Shown one piece after another: positions 34,927-42,943 of a stretch of DNA of 64,000 bases. The notes under the pieces are model-generated. The model had not been told where the DNA came from, did not search any database, and worked only from the letters and a program-made list of their open reading frames with translations. The stretch is from Arthrobacter_B citreus (GTDB lineage Bacteria > Actinomycetota > Actinomycetes > Actinomycetales > Micrococcaceae), in the NCBI RefSeq assembly GCF_042429235.1, contig NZ_JBHMBA010000004.1; one strand, written 5' to 3'. The translations under genes were made by a program, and so were the position numbers. Within the stretch, counting starts at the first letter, position 1, and every line of letters begins with the position of its first letter.

Positions 34927-36252
34927 CTACTTCTGGGTGACGTTCTCTTCGCCAACAATTTTTATCAACGCATCATCGTAGGCGGCTGCGGCCTCCTCCG
35001 GAGACTTGCCGCCGGCCACGACTTCCTGGGTTGCGGTCAGGACCGCAGTATCGATTTCGGCGAAGTCCGACGTCGCGGGCCGGTAGTTGCTGACGTCGAG
35101 AACCTCCGTGACGGCCCCGGCGAACGGGTTCATCTCCAGGTATTCGGACGCCTCGGCGACGTCGGTCCGGACGGCGATCTTGGAACTGTCCACGGTGTAC
35201 TGCAGCGAGTTGTCGTAGCTGAGGGCCATCTTGACGAAGTCCGCCGCCAGCTCCGGGGATTCCGTTCCGGAACCCACCGCCAGGGTCCAGCCGCCGGACA
35301 TGCTCACGGCCCCGGGCTCCTGCCCGTCTTGGGTGGGGAACGGTGCCGTGGCCATCACTTCGCTGTATTCGGGCCACTCGTACTGGCCGCCGGCCTGCCA
35401 GAACTGCGGAGCATAGGACCCTTCGACCGTGGCTCCCATCCGGTCCTGCGGGAGCATTTCGCCCACGATGCCCTGCCAGATGTTCTCGTCCAGCGCCTCG
35501 GCCGGGCTGACCGCCAGCCCTTCGTCGTAGATGGTCTTCAGGAACGCCAGGGAGTCCACAAAGCCCTGCGAACCGGTGACCCACTTTTGCTCGTCCTCGT
35601 CGTACAGCGTGCCCCCGGGGGTTCCGTACAGCAGTTCGTAGAAGCTTTGCATGGTTCCCGCGTACATGCTGAACGGCACGACGTCGGGGTTCGATGCCTT
35701 GACCGTGCGCGCCATGGTGAGGATGTCATCCCAGCTTTCGGGTTCCCACGGCAGGTCGATGCCGGCCTCCGAGAGGACGTTCTGGTTGTACCAAATGACC
35801 CGGGTGTCCGTTTCCAGGGGAATGGCGTAGGTGCCGCCGTCGTCCCCCGTGCCGGCCTGCTTGGCCGTCTCGTTGAAGCTGTCCCAGTCCTCCCAGTCCG
35901 AGAGGTGGTCGTCCAGCTGAAGCACGTACCCGGCGTCGACGTCGGCCCGCAGCTTGAAGGAGTCCTCCAGGAAAACATCGGGTGCCGTGTCCGGGGAGCG
36001 CTGGGAAAGCGCCAGCTTGGTGGCGTAATCCTCGTCGTTGCCTTCAATCGGTGCCAGTTCAACGCTCACGCCGTCGTTGGCTGCTTCGAACTGCTGCTTG
36101 ACGTTCTCCATCAGGTCCACCATCGGCGCGTCGACGCTCCGGTAGACAATGCGGAGGGATTGCGTGCCGTCCTCGGCACCGCTTTCGCTGCAGCCGCTCA
36201 GTGCCAGAACCGCGGCTGCTGATACGGCAAAAATCCTGGTGCTGGCTCGCAT
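34927..36252 (-). CDS. Sugar ABC transporter substrate-binding lipoprotein
   Basis: 441 aa family-1 solute-binding protein. Signal peptide with lipobox LSGC, then SESGAEDGTQSLRIVYRS. The mature region contains the typical NVKQQFEAANDGVSVELAP and SFNETAKQAGTGDDGGTYAIPLETD segments. The ATG at 36252 follows AAAGGAGAACC. It is first in the operon with two permeases and the GH38 alpha-mannosidase, making a mannoside import module that needs an external ATPase. The 183-bp upstream gap shows no clear LacI operator. Confidence 0.92.
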   Translation of the reverse strand: MRASTRIFAVSAAAVLALSGCSESGAEDGTQSLRIVYRSVDAPMVDLMENVKQQFEAANDGVSVELAPIEGNDEDYATKLALSQRSPDTAPDVFLEDSFKLRADVDAGYVLQLDDHLSDWEDWDSFNETAKQAGTGDDGGTYAIPLETDTRVIWYNQNVLSEAGIDLPWEPESWDDILTMARTVKASNPDVVPFSMYAGTMQSFYELLYGTPGGTLYDEDEQKWVTGSQGFVDSLAFLKTIYDEGLAVSPAEALDENIWQGIVGEMLPQDRMGATVEGSYAPQFWQAGGQYEWPEYSEVMATAPFPTQDGQEPGAVSMSGGWTLAVGSGTESPELAADFVKMALSYDNSLQYTVDSSKIAVRTDVAEASEYLEMNPFAGAVTEVLDVSNYRPATSDFAEIDTAVLTATQEVVAGGKSPEEAAAAYDDALIKIVGEENVTQK

Positions 36253-36435
36253 GGTTCTCCTTTGATCCACGGTTGCCACTGCGGGGTTCGCCCGGTGGTG
36301 CGGCTGACGCTAATACAAGAAGGAGATTTCCTCAATCATGGTCACGGCAGTGCCGCCCGTCGGGTCCCAACAGGTTCCGTTCCCGTCCGGCCCGGAGCGC
36401 ACTGCGGTCAGGGGACTGCGGCTCAAGGACGAGGG

Positions 36436-36855
36436 CTAGAGGACAACGGCGGCGGTCATCTCACGCACAAAGGCTTCGGTTTCGGCCGCGTTGCGGAAAC
36501 CGTAGGAAACCTCGCGCACCGCTTCATCACGGCTGGCCGGCACTGAGTGATACTTGACCGCGTCGAAGTTTCCGGGTTCGGTGACCGGCTGGACCAGCGG
36601 CTGGTGGTTCAGGTGCGGAAACTGGCGAAGGGTCGGATCGATCCGCCACTGCTGCGTTTCGATCCAGAAGTGGTCGCCCATTCCGGAGGATCCGCTGGCC
36701 ACCCGGATGCCCTCGATCCCGGCACCCGCCATCAGCCACGCCAGAGTGAAAGAGGCCGGTGCGCCCAGGCCGGAGCCGTAAGGAATGTGACCCTCCGCCA
36801 CCGCCGCTGTCTGCTCTGCAAGGCGGGTTGCTTCCTGAAGGCTGAGTGATCGCAT
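36436..36855 (-). CDS. Uncharacterised protein, transglutaminase-like features without a visible catalytic Cys
   Basis: 139 aa, cytoplasmic. Residues IRVASGSSGMGDHFWIE and QWRIDPTLRQFPHLN resemble the His and Asp parts of papain-like/transglutaminase folds (GHxWIE ... IDPT). The region where the catalytic Cys would fall (SGLGAPASFTLAWLMAGAG) has no Cys. No family can be named with confidence. It is divergent from the MbcA-like gene, with 98 bp between the starts, and stands alone on its strand. Confidence 0.55.
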   Translation of the reverse strand: MRSLSLQEATRLAEQTAAVAEGHIPYGSGLGAPASFTLAWLMAGAGIEGIRVASGSSGMGDHFWIETQQWRIDPTLRQFPHLNHQPLVQPVTEPGNFDAVKYHSVPASRDEAVREVSYGFRNAAETEAFVREMTAAVVL

Positions 36856-36953
36856 GCTTCCATGTTCCCAGCCCGATGCGCAGAGTACCTATTTGGGGGC
36901 CGGCAGGCGCTTGTCCCCTGCCTCTGCGCCGGTGGCGGCGGTACCGTTGAAAC

Positions 36954-37409
36954 ATGACCGACCGGGAAACCCATCAGCGGCACAGCTCCCATCCGACCGG
37001 CGTCCTCCGGACCATTCCGTCCGGCAAGAAGGCCGACGCACTGTGGTCCTCGATGGAACGGGAGGACGGGCTCTACACCATCCTCGAAGCCGCCCAGCGA
37101 CTGGGATTCGGCTACGGCCCCAACCTTCGGGCTTCGCGGCTGACCGGTAAAGGCCGGGTGCTGGCCGTGAAGCGCGGCGCCCAGTTCCTGTACCCGGGGT
37201 TCCAGTTTGATGTTCCCGGCGGCCGGATGATCCCGCCCGTGAAGGACGTTATCCGTCTGGGCCGCTGGATGGGCTGGACCGATGAACAGATTGCGCTCTG
37301 GTTTTACACGCCCAACCCTGCGCTGCAGGGCAAGCGTCCCGTCGATGTCCGTGCTGATGAGGAAAAGCTGATCAGCACCGCCGAGAAGGACATCGCCGGG
37401 GTCTCCTGA
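36954..37409 (+). CDS. Xre/MbcA/ParS-like antitoxin-type protein
   Basis: 151 aa. The N-terminal half has a helical region (LYTILEAAQRLG). The C-terminal half (KRGAQFLYPGFQFD, WTDEQIALWFYTPNPALQGKRPVDVRADEEKLISTAEKDI) fits the MbcA/ParS toxin-binding domain, in which a W-x-TPNPxL-G-xxP motif is typical. Such antitoxins usually pair with a RES-domain NAD-degrading toxin encoded next to them. Here the next gene is an unrelated convergent PLP enzyme, so it looks orphan, or acts as a regulator. Start ATG at 36954. Confidence 0.6.
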   Translation: MTDRETHQRHSSHPTGVLRTIPSGKKADALWSSMEREDGLYTILEAAQRLGFGYGPNLRASRLTGKGRVLAVKRGAQFLYPGFQFDVPGGRMIPPVKDVIRLGRWMGWTDEQIALWFYTPNPALQGKRPVDVRADEEKLISTAEKDIAGVS

Positions 37410-37423
37410 GCACTGCCTTCCGG

Positions 37424-38500
37424 CTACTGCGGCCAGCGGCCGGTTTCAAACAGTTCGGCCAGCAGCGCCTGCGCCGGCGCCGGGTCCAGCCCGCGTGCGG
37501 CCAGCCAGTTGTCATTGCCGTAGGACGCCTCGTAGCGGTCGCCGGAATCGCACATCAGGGAGACGATGCTCCCGCTTTTCCCTTCCGCTTCCATCGCGGC
37601 CGCCAACTGCCACACGCCCCACAGGTTGGTGCCGGTGGACGGACCGGCATGCAGTCCCGCACTATCGAAAAGATGTCTGGCCGCGGCCACCGAAGCGGCG
37701 TCGGGAACCTGGATCATGTGGTCGATGACGGCCGGAACAAAACTCGGTTCCAGCCGCGGCCGGCCGATGCCCTCGATCCGTGAGGGGCCGCCTTCCGCGG
37801 GCACGCCGGGGTTGCGCCAGGACGGATAGAACACTGAATTCTCCGGGTCGACCACGGCCAGCTTCGTGGCGTGGCGGTGATACCGGATGTAGCGGCCGAG
37901 GGTGGCGCTGGTGCCGCCGGTGCCGGCGCCCACCACAATCCATTCGGGTACCGGAGCCTCTTCCAGTGCCAGCTGCCCGTAGATGGATTCGGCGATGTTG
38001 TTGTTGCCCCGCCAGTCCGTGGCCCGCTCCGCATAGGTGAACTGGTCCATGTAGTGGCCGCCGCTGCTGCGGGCGATCTCTTCGGCGGCCGCGTACACCT
38101 GCGACGGATCGTCCACAAAATGGCAGGTTCCGTTGTACTGCTCGATCAGCGCGATTTTCTCGGCGCTGGTGGTGCGGGGCATGACGGCGACAAACGGCAG
38201 GTCCAGCAGCTGCGCAAAGTAGGCCTCGGAGACGGCGGTTGAGCCGGAGGAGGCCTCAACGATGGTCATGCCGCGGGTGATCCATCCGTTGACCAGCCCA
38301 AAGAGGAACAGCGACCGGGCGAGGCGGTGCTTGAGGCTGCCGGTGCGGTGGGTGGACTCGTCCTTGAGGTAGACCTTCACCGACCATCCGGCGGGAACGG
38401 GAATCTCAAACAGGTGGGTGTCGGCGGAGCGGTTGCCTTCCGCCTCGATCCGCCGGATGGCGTCATCTGACCAGCGGCGGTTCGCTTCATGGGAATTCAT
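37424..38500 (-). CDS. PLP-dependent cysteine synthase family protein (Cds1-like)
   Basis: 358 aa fold-type II PLP enzyme. PLP lysine K57 lies in RTGSLKHRLA; the phosphate-binding loop is GAGTGGTSATLGRY; SSGSTAVSEA binds substrate. Its length and sequence style resemble mycobacterial Cds1 (L-cysteine desulfhydrase, releasing H2S) more than the shorter CysK. An in-frame GTG at 38503 is an alternative start. It begins just after the stop of the ECF41 sigma gene, so oxidoreductase, sigma factor and this gene could be one transcript. Activity is inferred. Confidence 0.82.
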   Translation of the reverse strand: MNSHEANRRWSDDAIRRIEAEGNRSADTHLFEIPVPAGWSVKVYLKDESTHRTGSLKHRLARSLFLFGLVNGWITRGMTIVEASSGSTAVSEAYFAQLLDLPFVAVMPRTTSAEKIALIEQYNGTCHFVDDPSQVYAAAEEIARSSGGHYMDQFTYAERATDWRGNNNIAESIYGQLALEEAPVPEWIVVGAGTGGTSATLGRYIRYHRHATKLAVVDPENSVFYPSWRNPGVPAEGGPSRIEGIGRPRLEPSFVPAVIDHMIQVPDAASVAAARHLFDSAGLHAGPSTGTNLWGVWQLAAAMEAEGKSGSIVSLMCDSGDRYEASYGNDNWLAARGLDPAPAQALLAELFETGRWPQ

Positions 38501-38508
38501 CACCTGAT

Positions 38509-39459
38509 TCAGCCTACAGCCGTGCCCTGCAGGTGAACGAGCTTGTCCGGGTTGCGCATCGCGTACACACCGCTGACCTGGCCGTGGGCAAGACTCAGCT
38601 GGAACACGGTGGTGATGGTTCCGGCCTCGCGGAAAGCGACAGCAGGCAATCCGTTAAGTTCCACAAACTCCGGCACTGCGCCGGACGCGTACTTCGTGGC
38701 CAGCCCGAGCATCAGCCTGGCCACCTTCTCGGGTCCAAACACCGGGCGGACCGCGGCGCTGGCTTTGCCGCCGCCGTCCGAATGCAGCACCACGTCCGGC
38801 GCGAGCACGTCCAGCAGCGCTTGGAGCTGACCGGTCAGGGTTGCCTCCAGGAAGCGTCCGACGGCGGCCCGGTGCTCCGCCGGATCCGGCGGCGTCCGGG
38901 CTGCTTTGGTCCCGACGCGCTCCCGGGCCCGGTGCACCAGCTGGCGCACTGCGGGCTGTCCGGCCTCGAGCGCCTGGGCGATTTCCGGATAGCCAAAGCC
39001 AAACACGTCGTGCAGGATAAACGCGGCCCGTTCCGGTCCGCTCAGGGTCTGCAGGACCACGAGCATGGCGGTGGACACTTCGGCGGCGGTCAGTGCGGCG
39101 GCTTCCGGATCAATGACCGGTCCGGGCATACCTCCGCCCGTGGGCAGCGGCTCTGGGAGCCATTCCCCGGGATAGTCCTCCCGCCGCCGGGACGCGGCAC
39201 GGACGGCGTTCAGCGCCTGCCGGGTGGCAATCCTCGCCAGGTACGCCCGCGGGTTGGCCACCGTCCTGTCGACCGCACGCCAGCGCAGATAGGTTTCCTG
39301 GACCACGTCCTCGGCATCGGCCACCACCCCGGTGACGTCGTAGGCGATGGTAAAGACCATGCCGCGGTGGGCCAGGAAATCGGCGTCCCGGCTCAGCTCC
39401 AGGCCGGCGCCTGCCCCTGCTCCGCCGTCGTTGTCCTCATGCGCGGGCCCTTGGGCCAT
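38509..39459 (-). CDS. ECF41-group RNA polymerase sigma factor (SigJ-like, SnoaL-type C-terminus)
   Basis: 316 aa. Region 2 reads VADAEDVVQETYLRW near 46-60, region 4 contains GFGYPEIAQALEAGQPAVRQLVHRAR. The hallmarks of group ECF41 are present: WLPEPL at 100-105, DGGGK in the C-terminal SnoaL_2-like domain, and NPDKL at 303-307. In this group the fused C-terminal domain, not a separate anti-sigma factor, controls activity, and a carboxymuconolactone decarboxylase, oxidoreductase or epimerase is encoded alongside. Here the neighbouring gene is an oxidoreductase, but it is frameshifted. The start overlaps that gene by 67 bp. Confidence 0.88.
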   Translation of the reverse strand: MAQGPAHEDNDGGAGAGAGLELSRDADFLAHRGMVFTIAYDVTGVVADAEDVVQETYLRWRAVDRTVANPRAYLARIATRQALNAVRAASRRREDYPGEWLPEPLPTGGGMPGPVIDPEAAALTAAEVSTAMLVVLQTLSGPERAAFILHDVFGFGYPEIAQALEAGQPAVRQLVHRARERVGTKAARTPPDPAEHRAAVGRFLEATLTGQLQALLDVLAPDVVLHSDGGGKASAAVRPVFGPEKVARLMLGLATKYASGAVPEFVELNGLPAVAFREAGTITTVFQLSLAHGQVSGVYAMRNPDKLVHLQGTAVG

Positions 39460-40555
39460 GTGTACGCTCCGCTCCGTTTGGCTTCGCCGCGAATCCAGCG
39501 CAGCGTCATCCGGCAGATGATTTCCTTCTGGACCGCCGCCAGCCTGCCGTGCAGATGGAACCGGACCGGGCTGTCATCCGCACGGACAAACTGGACCATC
39601 CCGTCACTGCGGCCCAGACTAACGCACTGGCCCCCGAATCCGCTGTCGTGCCGAATGCGTGCTTCACCGTCCATGTCCCGGAGGATGTTTCCCGCCGCGT
39701 CGGCCCCCATCGGCATCGCTGCCGCGCAGCTCATCCGCAGATAGGCGAAGTCCGGGCCGGCAATCGCCGCCGCGTCCCCTGCACCGTAGATCCGTGGCTG
39801 GCCGGGCACCTGCAGGGCCGGGTCCACCACCAGCCGGCCGGCACCATCCACCGGCAGACCGCTGGCAGCGGCGAGGTCCGGCACGCTGAATCCGGCGCAC
39901 CACAGCACGACGTCGGCGTCCAGGCCCACCCGCGGATCGCCCGACGATGGCACCGGGGTTCCGTTGCGCTGCTCCACCCCGGCACGGCGCAGGCTGCGGG
40001 CCAGGCCACGGCGGGCCCCGGCGGAGACACGGGGCGCTGGGACGTCCGCCGCGTGCAGGCTGACGCGCAGGTGCCGGTGGCGGTGCGCAGTTTCGGCTGC
40101 GGTTTCGATTGCGGTGAGGCCTCCGCCCACCACTGCTACGTGCTGTCCCGGCTCCAGCGCCTCCACGGCCCGGCGGGCCTGTGCCGAACCGGCCAGGGTG
40201 CTGATGGTCAGTGCTCCGTCGGGGATCCTCGCCTGCCCGGAGCCCACGGCATACACGAGATAGTCGTAATCCAGCGTGCCGCCTCCTGCAAACCGGATGG
40301 TTCGGGTGGCCGCATCAATCCTGGCTGCGGTCTCCGTCATCCGGCGGACACCGGAATGCAGGAGCGATCCATAAGCGACGGTGGGGTCCTTTCGGGTCCC
40401 GGCCGCGCGTACTCGTGGAGCCGGATCCGTTCCACAAAACGTTCGTCGGGGCTAACCAGGACAACCTCGAGCTCCGGACGCTTCGCTGCGGCCAGCCGGT
40501 TGGCCGCCATGACGCCGGCGTATCCTCCGCCAAGGACAACTGCAGTCGTTTCCAT
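39393..40555 (-). pseudogene. NAD(P)/FAD-dependent oxidoreductase (NDH-2-like), single-base frameshift
   Basis: The N-terminus (METTAVVLGGGYAGVMAANR, a Rossmann FAD-binding GGGYAG) begins at ATG 40555 after GGAGAAGG and runs to LHEYARPGPERT. The frame then breaks at a GGGG run (40383-40386 on the plus strand). The rest continues in another frame from PTVAYGSLLHSGVRRM through VGGGLTAIETAAE (second dinucleotide fold) to the stop at 39393. Adding one base at the run gives a 387-aa protein, the family's usual size. It is the gene partner of the ECF41 sigma factor. True mutation or sequencing error in a homopolymer cannot be told apart here. Confidence 0.8.
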
Positions 40556-40665
40556 GACCTTCTCCTGTTTGGGATCTCCGGCTAATTGCCGGCTCACACA
40601 TGGGACACCGGCCGGCGCCCATTTGTGACAGGAAATTTGTGACAGGAAGGAAATCGGCTGTGCCC

Positions 40666-40971
40666 TCAGCCGGCCGCGGCGGCGATCTGCTGCAGGGCGC
40701 GGACATGCGCGTCGAAGGCGTCCCTGCCGGCAGGGGTGAGCCCCACCCAGGTCAGCCGCCTGGCGTCCTGGCGGTTCTCCGAAGCGGCCTTGGACAGGTG
40801 AATAAATCCGGCGTCTGCCAGCGTCTTCAGGTGTTTTGACAGGGCAGCATCGGATATCCCCAGTCCGTCGCGGAGGACGGCGAAGTCCAGTGAGTCCACC
40901 GCGCGCAGCAGGCCGCAGATCCGCAGCCGGGTGGGAGCATGAATCAGGTCATTGAACTGTGCCTCAGGCAT
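40666..40971 (-). CDS. Winged-helix transcriptional regulator (HTH_34/ArsR-like)
   Basis: 101 aa, one winged helix: HAPTRLRICGLL, DFAVLRDGLGISDAALSKHLKTLADAGFI as recognition helix, and a wing with RRLTWVGLTPAGRDAF. Regulators of this type usually act on their own operon. It overlaps the upstream membrane-protein gene by 8 bp, so both are cotranscribed and the membrane protein is its likely partner or target. No effector can be named. Confidence 0.85.
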   Translation of the reverse strand: MPEAQFNDLIHAPTRLRICGLLRAVDSLDFAVLRDGLGISDAALSKHLKTLADAGFIHLSKAASENRQDARRLTWVGLTPAGRDAFDAHVRALQQIAAAAG

Positions 40972-41434
40972 TGCCCAACCGGTCCAGTGCCGAGCGGTAG
41001 GCCACCGACGCCAGCCAGCTCACCGCTCCAAAGGCTGCCAGGCTCGTGAAGGCCACGGCCCACCCCGCGCCCAGCGACACCAATCCAAGAGACACGGAGA
41101 ACAGCGTGAGGCATACCAGCAGTATGCCAACCATGGCCGCGGCAGCTCCCGGACCCATGCTCTTGAAGCGGATTCCGGTTTCCCGGTTCATCAGATGGGC
41201 GACGACCAGCACGGCCACCAGTGCCAGCCATCCGGAGGTCGGCGGCTGGTAGTTTTCCCCCGGACTGGCTGAGGCCGCACCGGCCACCCACCATGCGGCG
41301 ACACCTCCGTAGGCAGCCAGCAGTATCCGGGGGACGCGCGTGCTGCCGGCCAATGCGCGGCGGTCCCCGGACAGCTCGTTCAGCCGGGCAGCCGCTTCTT
41401 TGGCGGAGGGACGGCCTTGAAAGTCATTTTCCAT
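40964..41434 (-). CDS. Membrane protein of a regulator/membrane pair
   Basis: 156 aa with a cytoplasmic N-terminus of about 35 residues and four predicted helices (PRILLAAYGGVAAWWVAGA, WLALVAVLVVAHLM, AAAAMVGILLVCLTLFSVSLG, WAVAFTSLAAFGAVSWLAS). I do not recognise a named family. The ATG at 41434 is chosen because the longer frame reads into the neighbouring patatin gene region. It is the first gene of the pair with the winged-helix regulator. Confidence 0.7.
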   Translation of the reverse strand: MENDFQGRPSAKEAAARLNELSGDRRALAGSTRVPRILLAAYGGVAAWWVAGAASASPGENYQPPTSGWLALVAVLVVAHLMNRETGIRFKSMGPGAAAAMVGILLVCLTLFSVSLGLVSLGAGWAVAFTSLAAFGAVSWLASVAYRSALDRLGNA

Positions 41435-41492
41435 AGCGGTAAGTCTATGAGTTACTTTCCATCGAGGCAAGAGACTTTTTCGATCGGCAGGG

Positions 41493-42455
41493 CTATTTCT
41501 CCTGCAGCACCTCTGCCAGCCGGTGCAGTTCGGCCGAGGTGTCCAGTGCCATCTTTTCAGCGCTGGCCAGCAGGCCCAGGATGTTCTTGGCTCCGGCGTC
41601 GTTGGACGCATGGTTGGTGCCCGGCAGCAGGCGTGCCTGAATCCGCACATAGTTGGTGTCCAGTATCCGGCGCAGGCCTTCCCTCATCAGCTGGCCCGGG
41701 CCGCCGAAGACCATGGCGAAGTCCTGCTCCAGCGCCTGGAGGTCAGCGGTGTTCCGTGTCTGCTCGGCATTGAGCAGCAGCCCGATCGAGGCGCCGGAGG
41801 TGCCGGTGCCCAGCGAGACCAGCAGCACGCCGTCGTCGTCCCGGGGAAGCGAAAGACCCAGGGTGTAGGCCACCAGGGCGGGGTCATCGGCGGCCAGCCC
41901 GCCGTCCACCAGCTCCCGGGTGTTTCCGCCGGGATCGGTGTAGGTCACGGCGGGGAAAAAGCGGGGCAGCGACCCCGTGGCCCGGGCCGCGAGCGCCATG
42001 GGGGCATCGCCGAGCTGGGACTGGTCCAGTCCTCCGCCGGCAAAGTGCAGTGCCTGTGTGTTGGTCAGGTCGCAGGTGGTGACGGCCACGGGAAGGGTGG
42101 CCTGGGACAGCTTCGCGTCACCGAGGACTTCTTCAAGGAAGTGCTGCAGGGGCTGTGCGGGGTACATGGATCCGCCCGGCGGGATGGCCGATAAGTCCCG
42201 TTTGGCATGGTCCCGCGGAAAGATCGATTTGGCGCTGGTGAAGTTCAGGTTCCGCACTTCTTTGGCACTGTAGGGCGAGCCTCCGTCGCGCGGGCAGGTC
42301 AGGGCCAACGCGATCATCCCGCCTACAGACGTCCCAACAATCAGGTCGAAAAGCTCCGCGGTCGGCTTGCCGGCCCGTTTTTCCAGGTGGGTCAGCCACA
42401 TGATAGGAATGATGCCGCGGACTCCGCCGCCGTCAATGGAGAGGATGCGCAGCAT
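41493..42455 (-). CDS. Patatin-like phospholipase
   Basis: 320 aa. The oxyanion hole motif GGGVRG (9-14), nucleophile Ser43 in GTSVGG and catalytic Asp184 in VDGG are all present, so an active Ser-Asp lipid acyl hydrolase is expected. There is no signal peptide. The ATG at 42455 has AGGAG. The 75-aa gene lies 95 bp upstream on the same strand. CBASS systems also use patatins, but no nucleotide cyclase is nearby. The lipid substrate is unknown. Confidence 0.88.
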   Translation of the reverse strand: MLRILSIDGGGVRGIIPIMWLTHLEKRAGKPTAELFDLIVGTSVGGMIALALTCPRDGGSPYSAKEVRNLNFTSAKSIFPRDHAKRDLSAIPPGGSMYPAQPLQHFLEEVLGDAKLSQATLPVAVTTCDLTNTQALHFAGGGLDQSQLGDAPMALAARATGSLPRFFPAVTYTDPGGNTRELVDGGLAADDPALVAYTLGLSLPRDDDGVLLVSLGTGTSGASIGLLLNAEQTRNTADLQALEQDFAMVFGGPGQLMREGLRRILDTNYVRIQARLLPGTNHASNDAGAKNILGLLASAEKMALDTSAELHRLAEVLQEK

Positions 42456-42550
42456 GGCGGCTCCTGAGGGGATAAATGGGTGGTCCCAGCGTGCGGTTAA
42501 CCCTGCCCGGGCCGGCTTGGGGGGTCAAGGTTGGCCCCGGCCGGAACCTC

Positions 42551-42778
42551 TCAGCGCCAGTAATTATTGGCAGCCGCTATGGTGGCGAATTCCGTGGCCA
42601 CCACCTGGGAGGCTGCGATCAGCCCCTCCGGGCTGTTGGCGTAGGCGTCACGGAGGATATTCTGCACGTGCTCGTCGGGCTGGATGGCGAGGGATGTCTG
42701 CAGGGCCAGGGTCAGGGCCAGCCGCCGGCCTTCCTCGGGGCTTGCGCAGGTGAGGGAGTTGTTGGGAACGAGTTCCAT
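42551..42778 (-). CDS. 75-aa hypothetical helical protein next to patatin
   Basis: Starts MELVPNNSLTCASPEEGRR; the ATG at 42778 follows GAGAGGACACACACC. The rest is helical (RLALTLALQTSLAIQ, EGLIAASQVVATEFATIAAAN) and no family is recognised. The longer frame to 42931 has no ribosome site. Position and strand suggest that it is expressed with the patatin gene and may be its small partner, which is inference only. Confidence 0.5.
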   Translation of the reverse strand: MELVPNNSLTCASPEEGRRLALTLALQTSLAIQPDEHVQNILRDAYANSPEGLIAASQVVATEFATIAAANNYWR

Positions 42779-42943
42779 GGTGTGTGTCCTCTCAACGTTC
42801 GGCCTGGCCTCCCACCTCATTGTGGACGGCCCGCAAAAAGGGAACAAGGGTCCGGCCTCCGGAACAAGGAGCCGGCGATGGATGCGGCCGGGCAGCTCCG
42901 CCGGATCGCCACGCACGGCTCCGGCTGGCACTGAAGGCTTGAC

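Noticed and set aside
36436..36855. RES-type toxin partner of the MbcA-like protein
   Set aside because: It is divergent, lacks the Arg-Glu-Ser pattern, and looks transglutaminase-like instead.
41493..42455. Patatin as a CBASS defence effector
   Set aside because: No CD-NTase, E1/E2 or other CBASS gene adjoins it.
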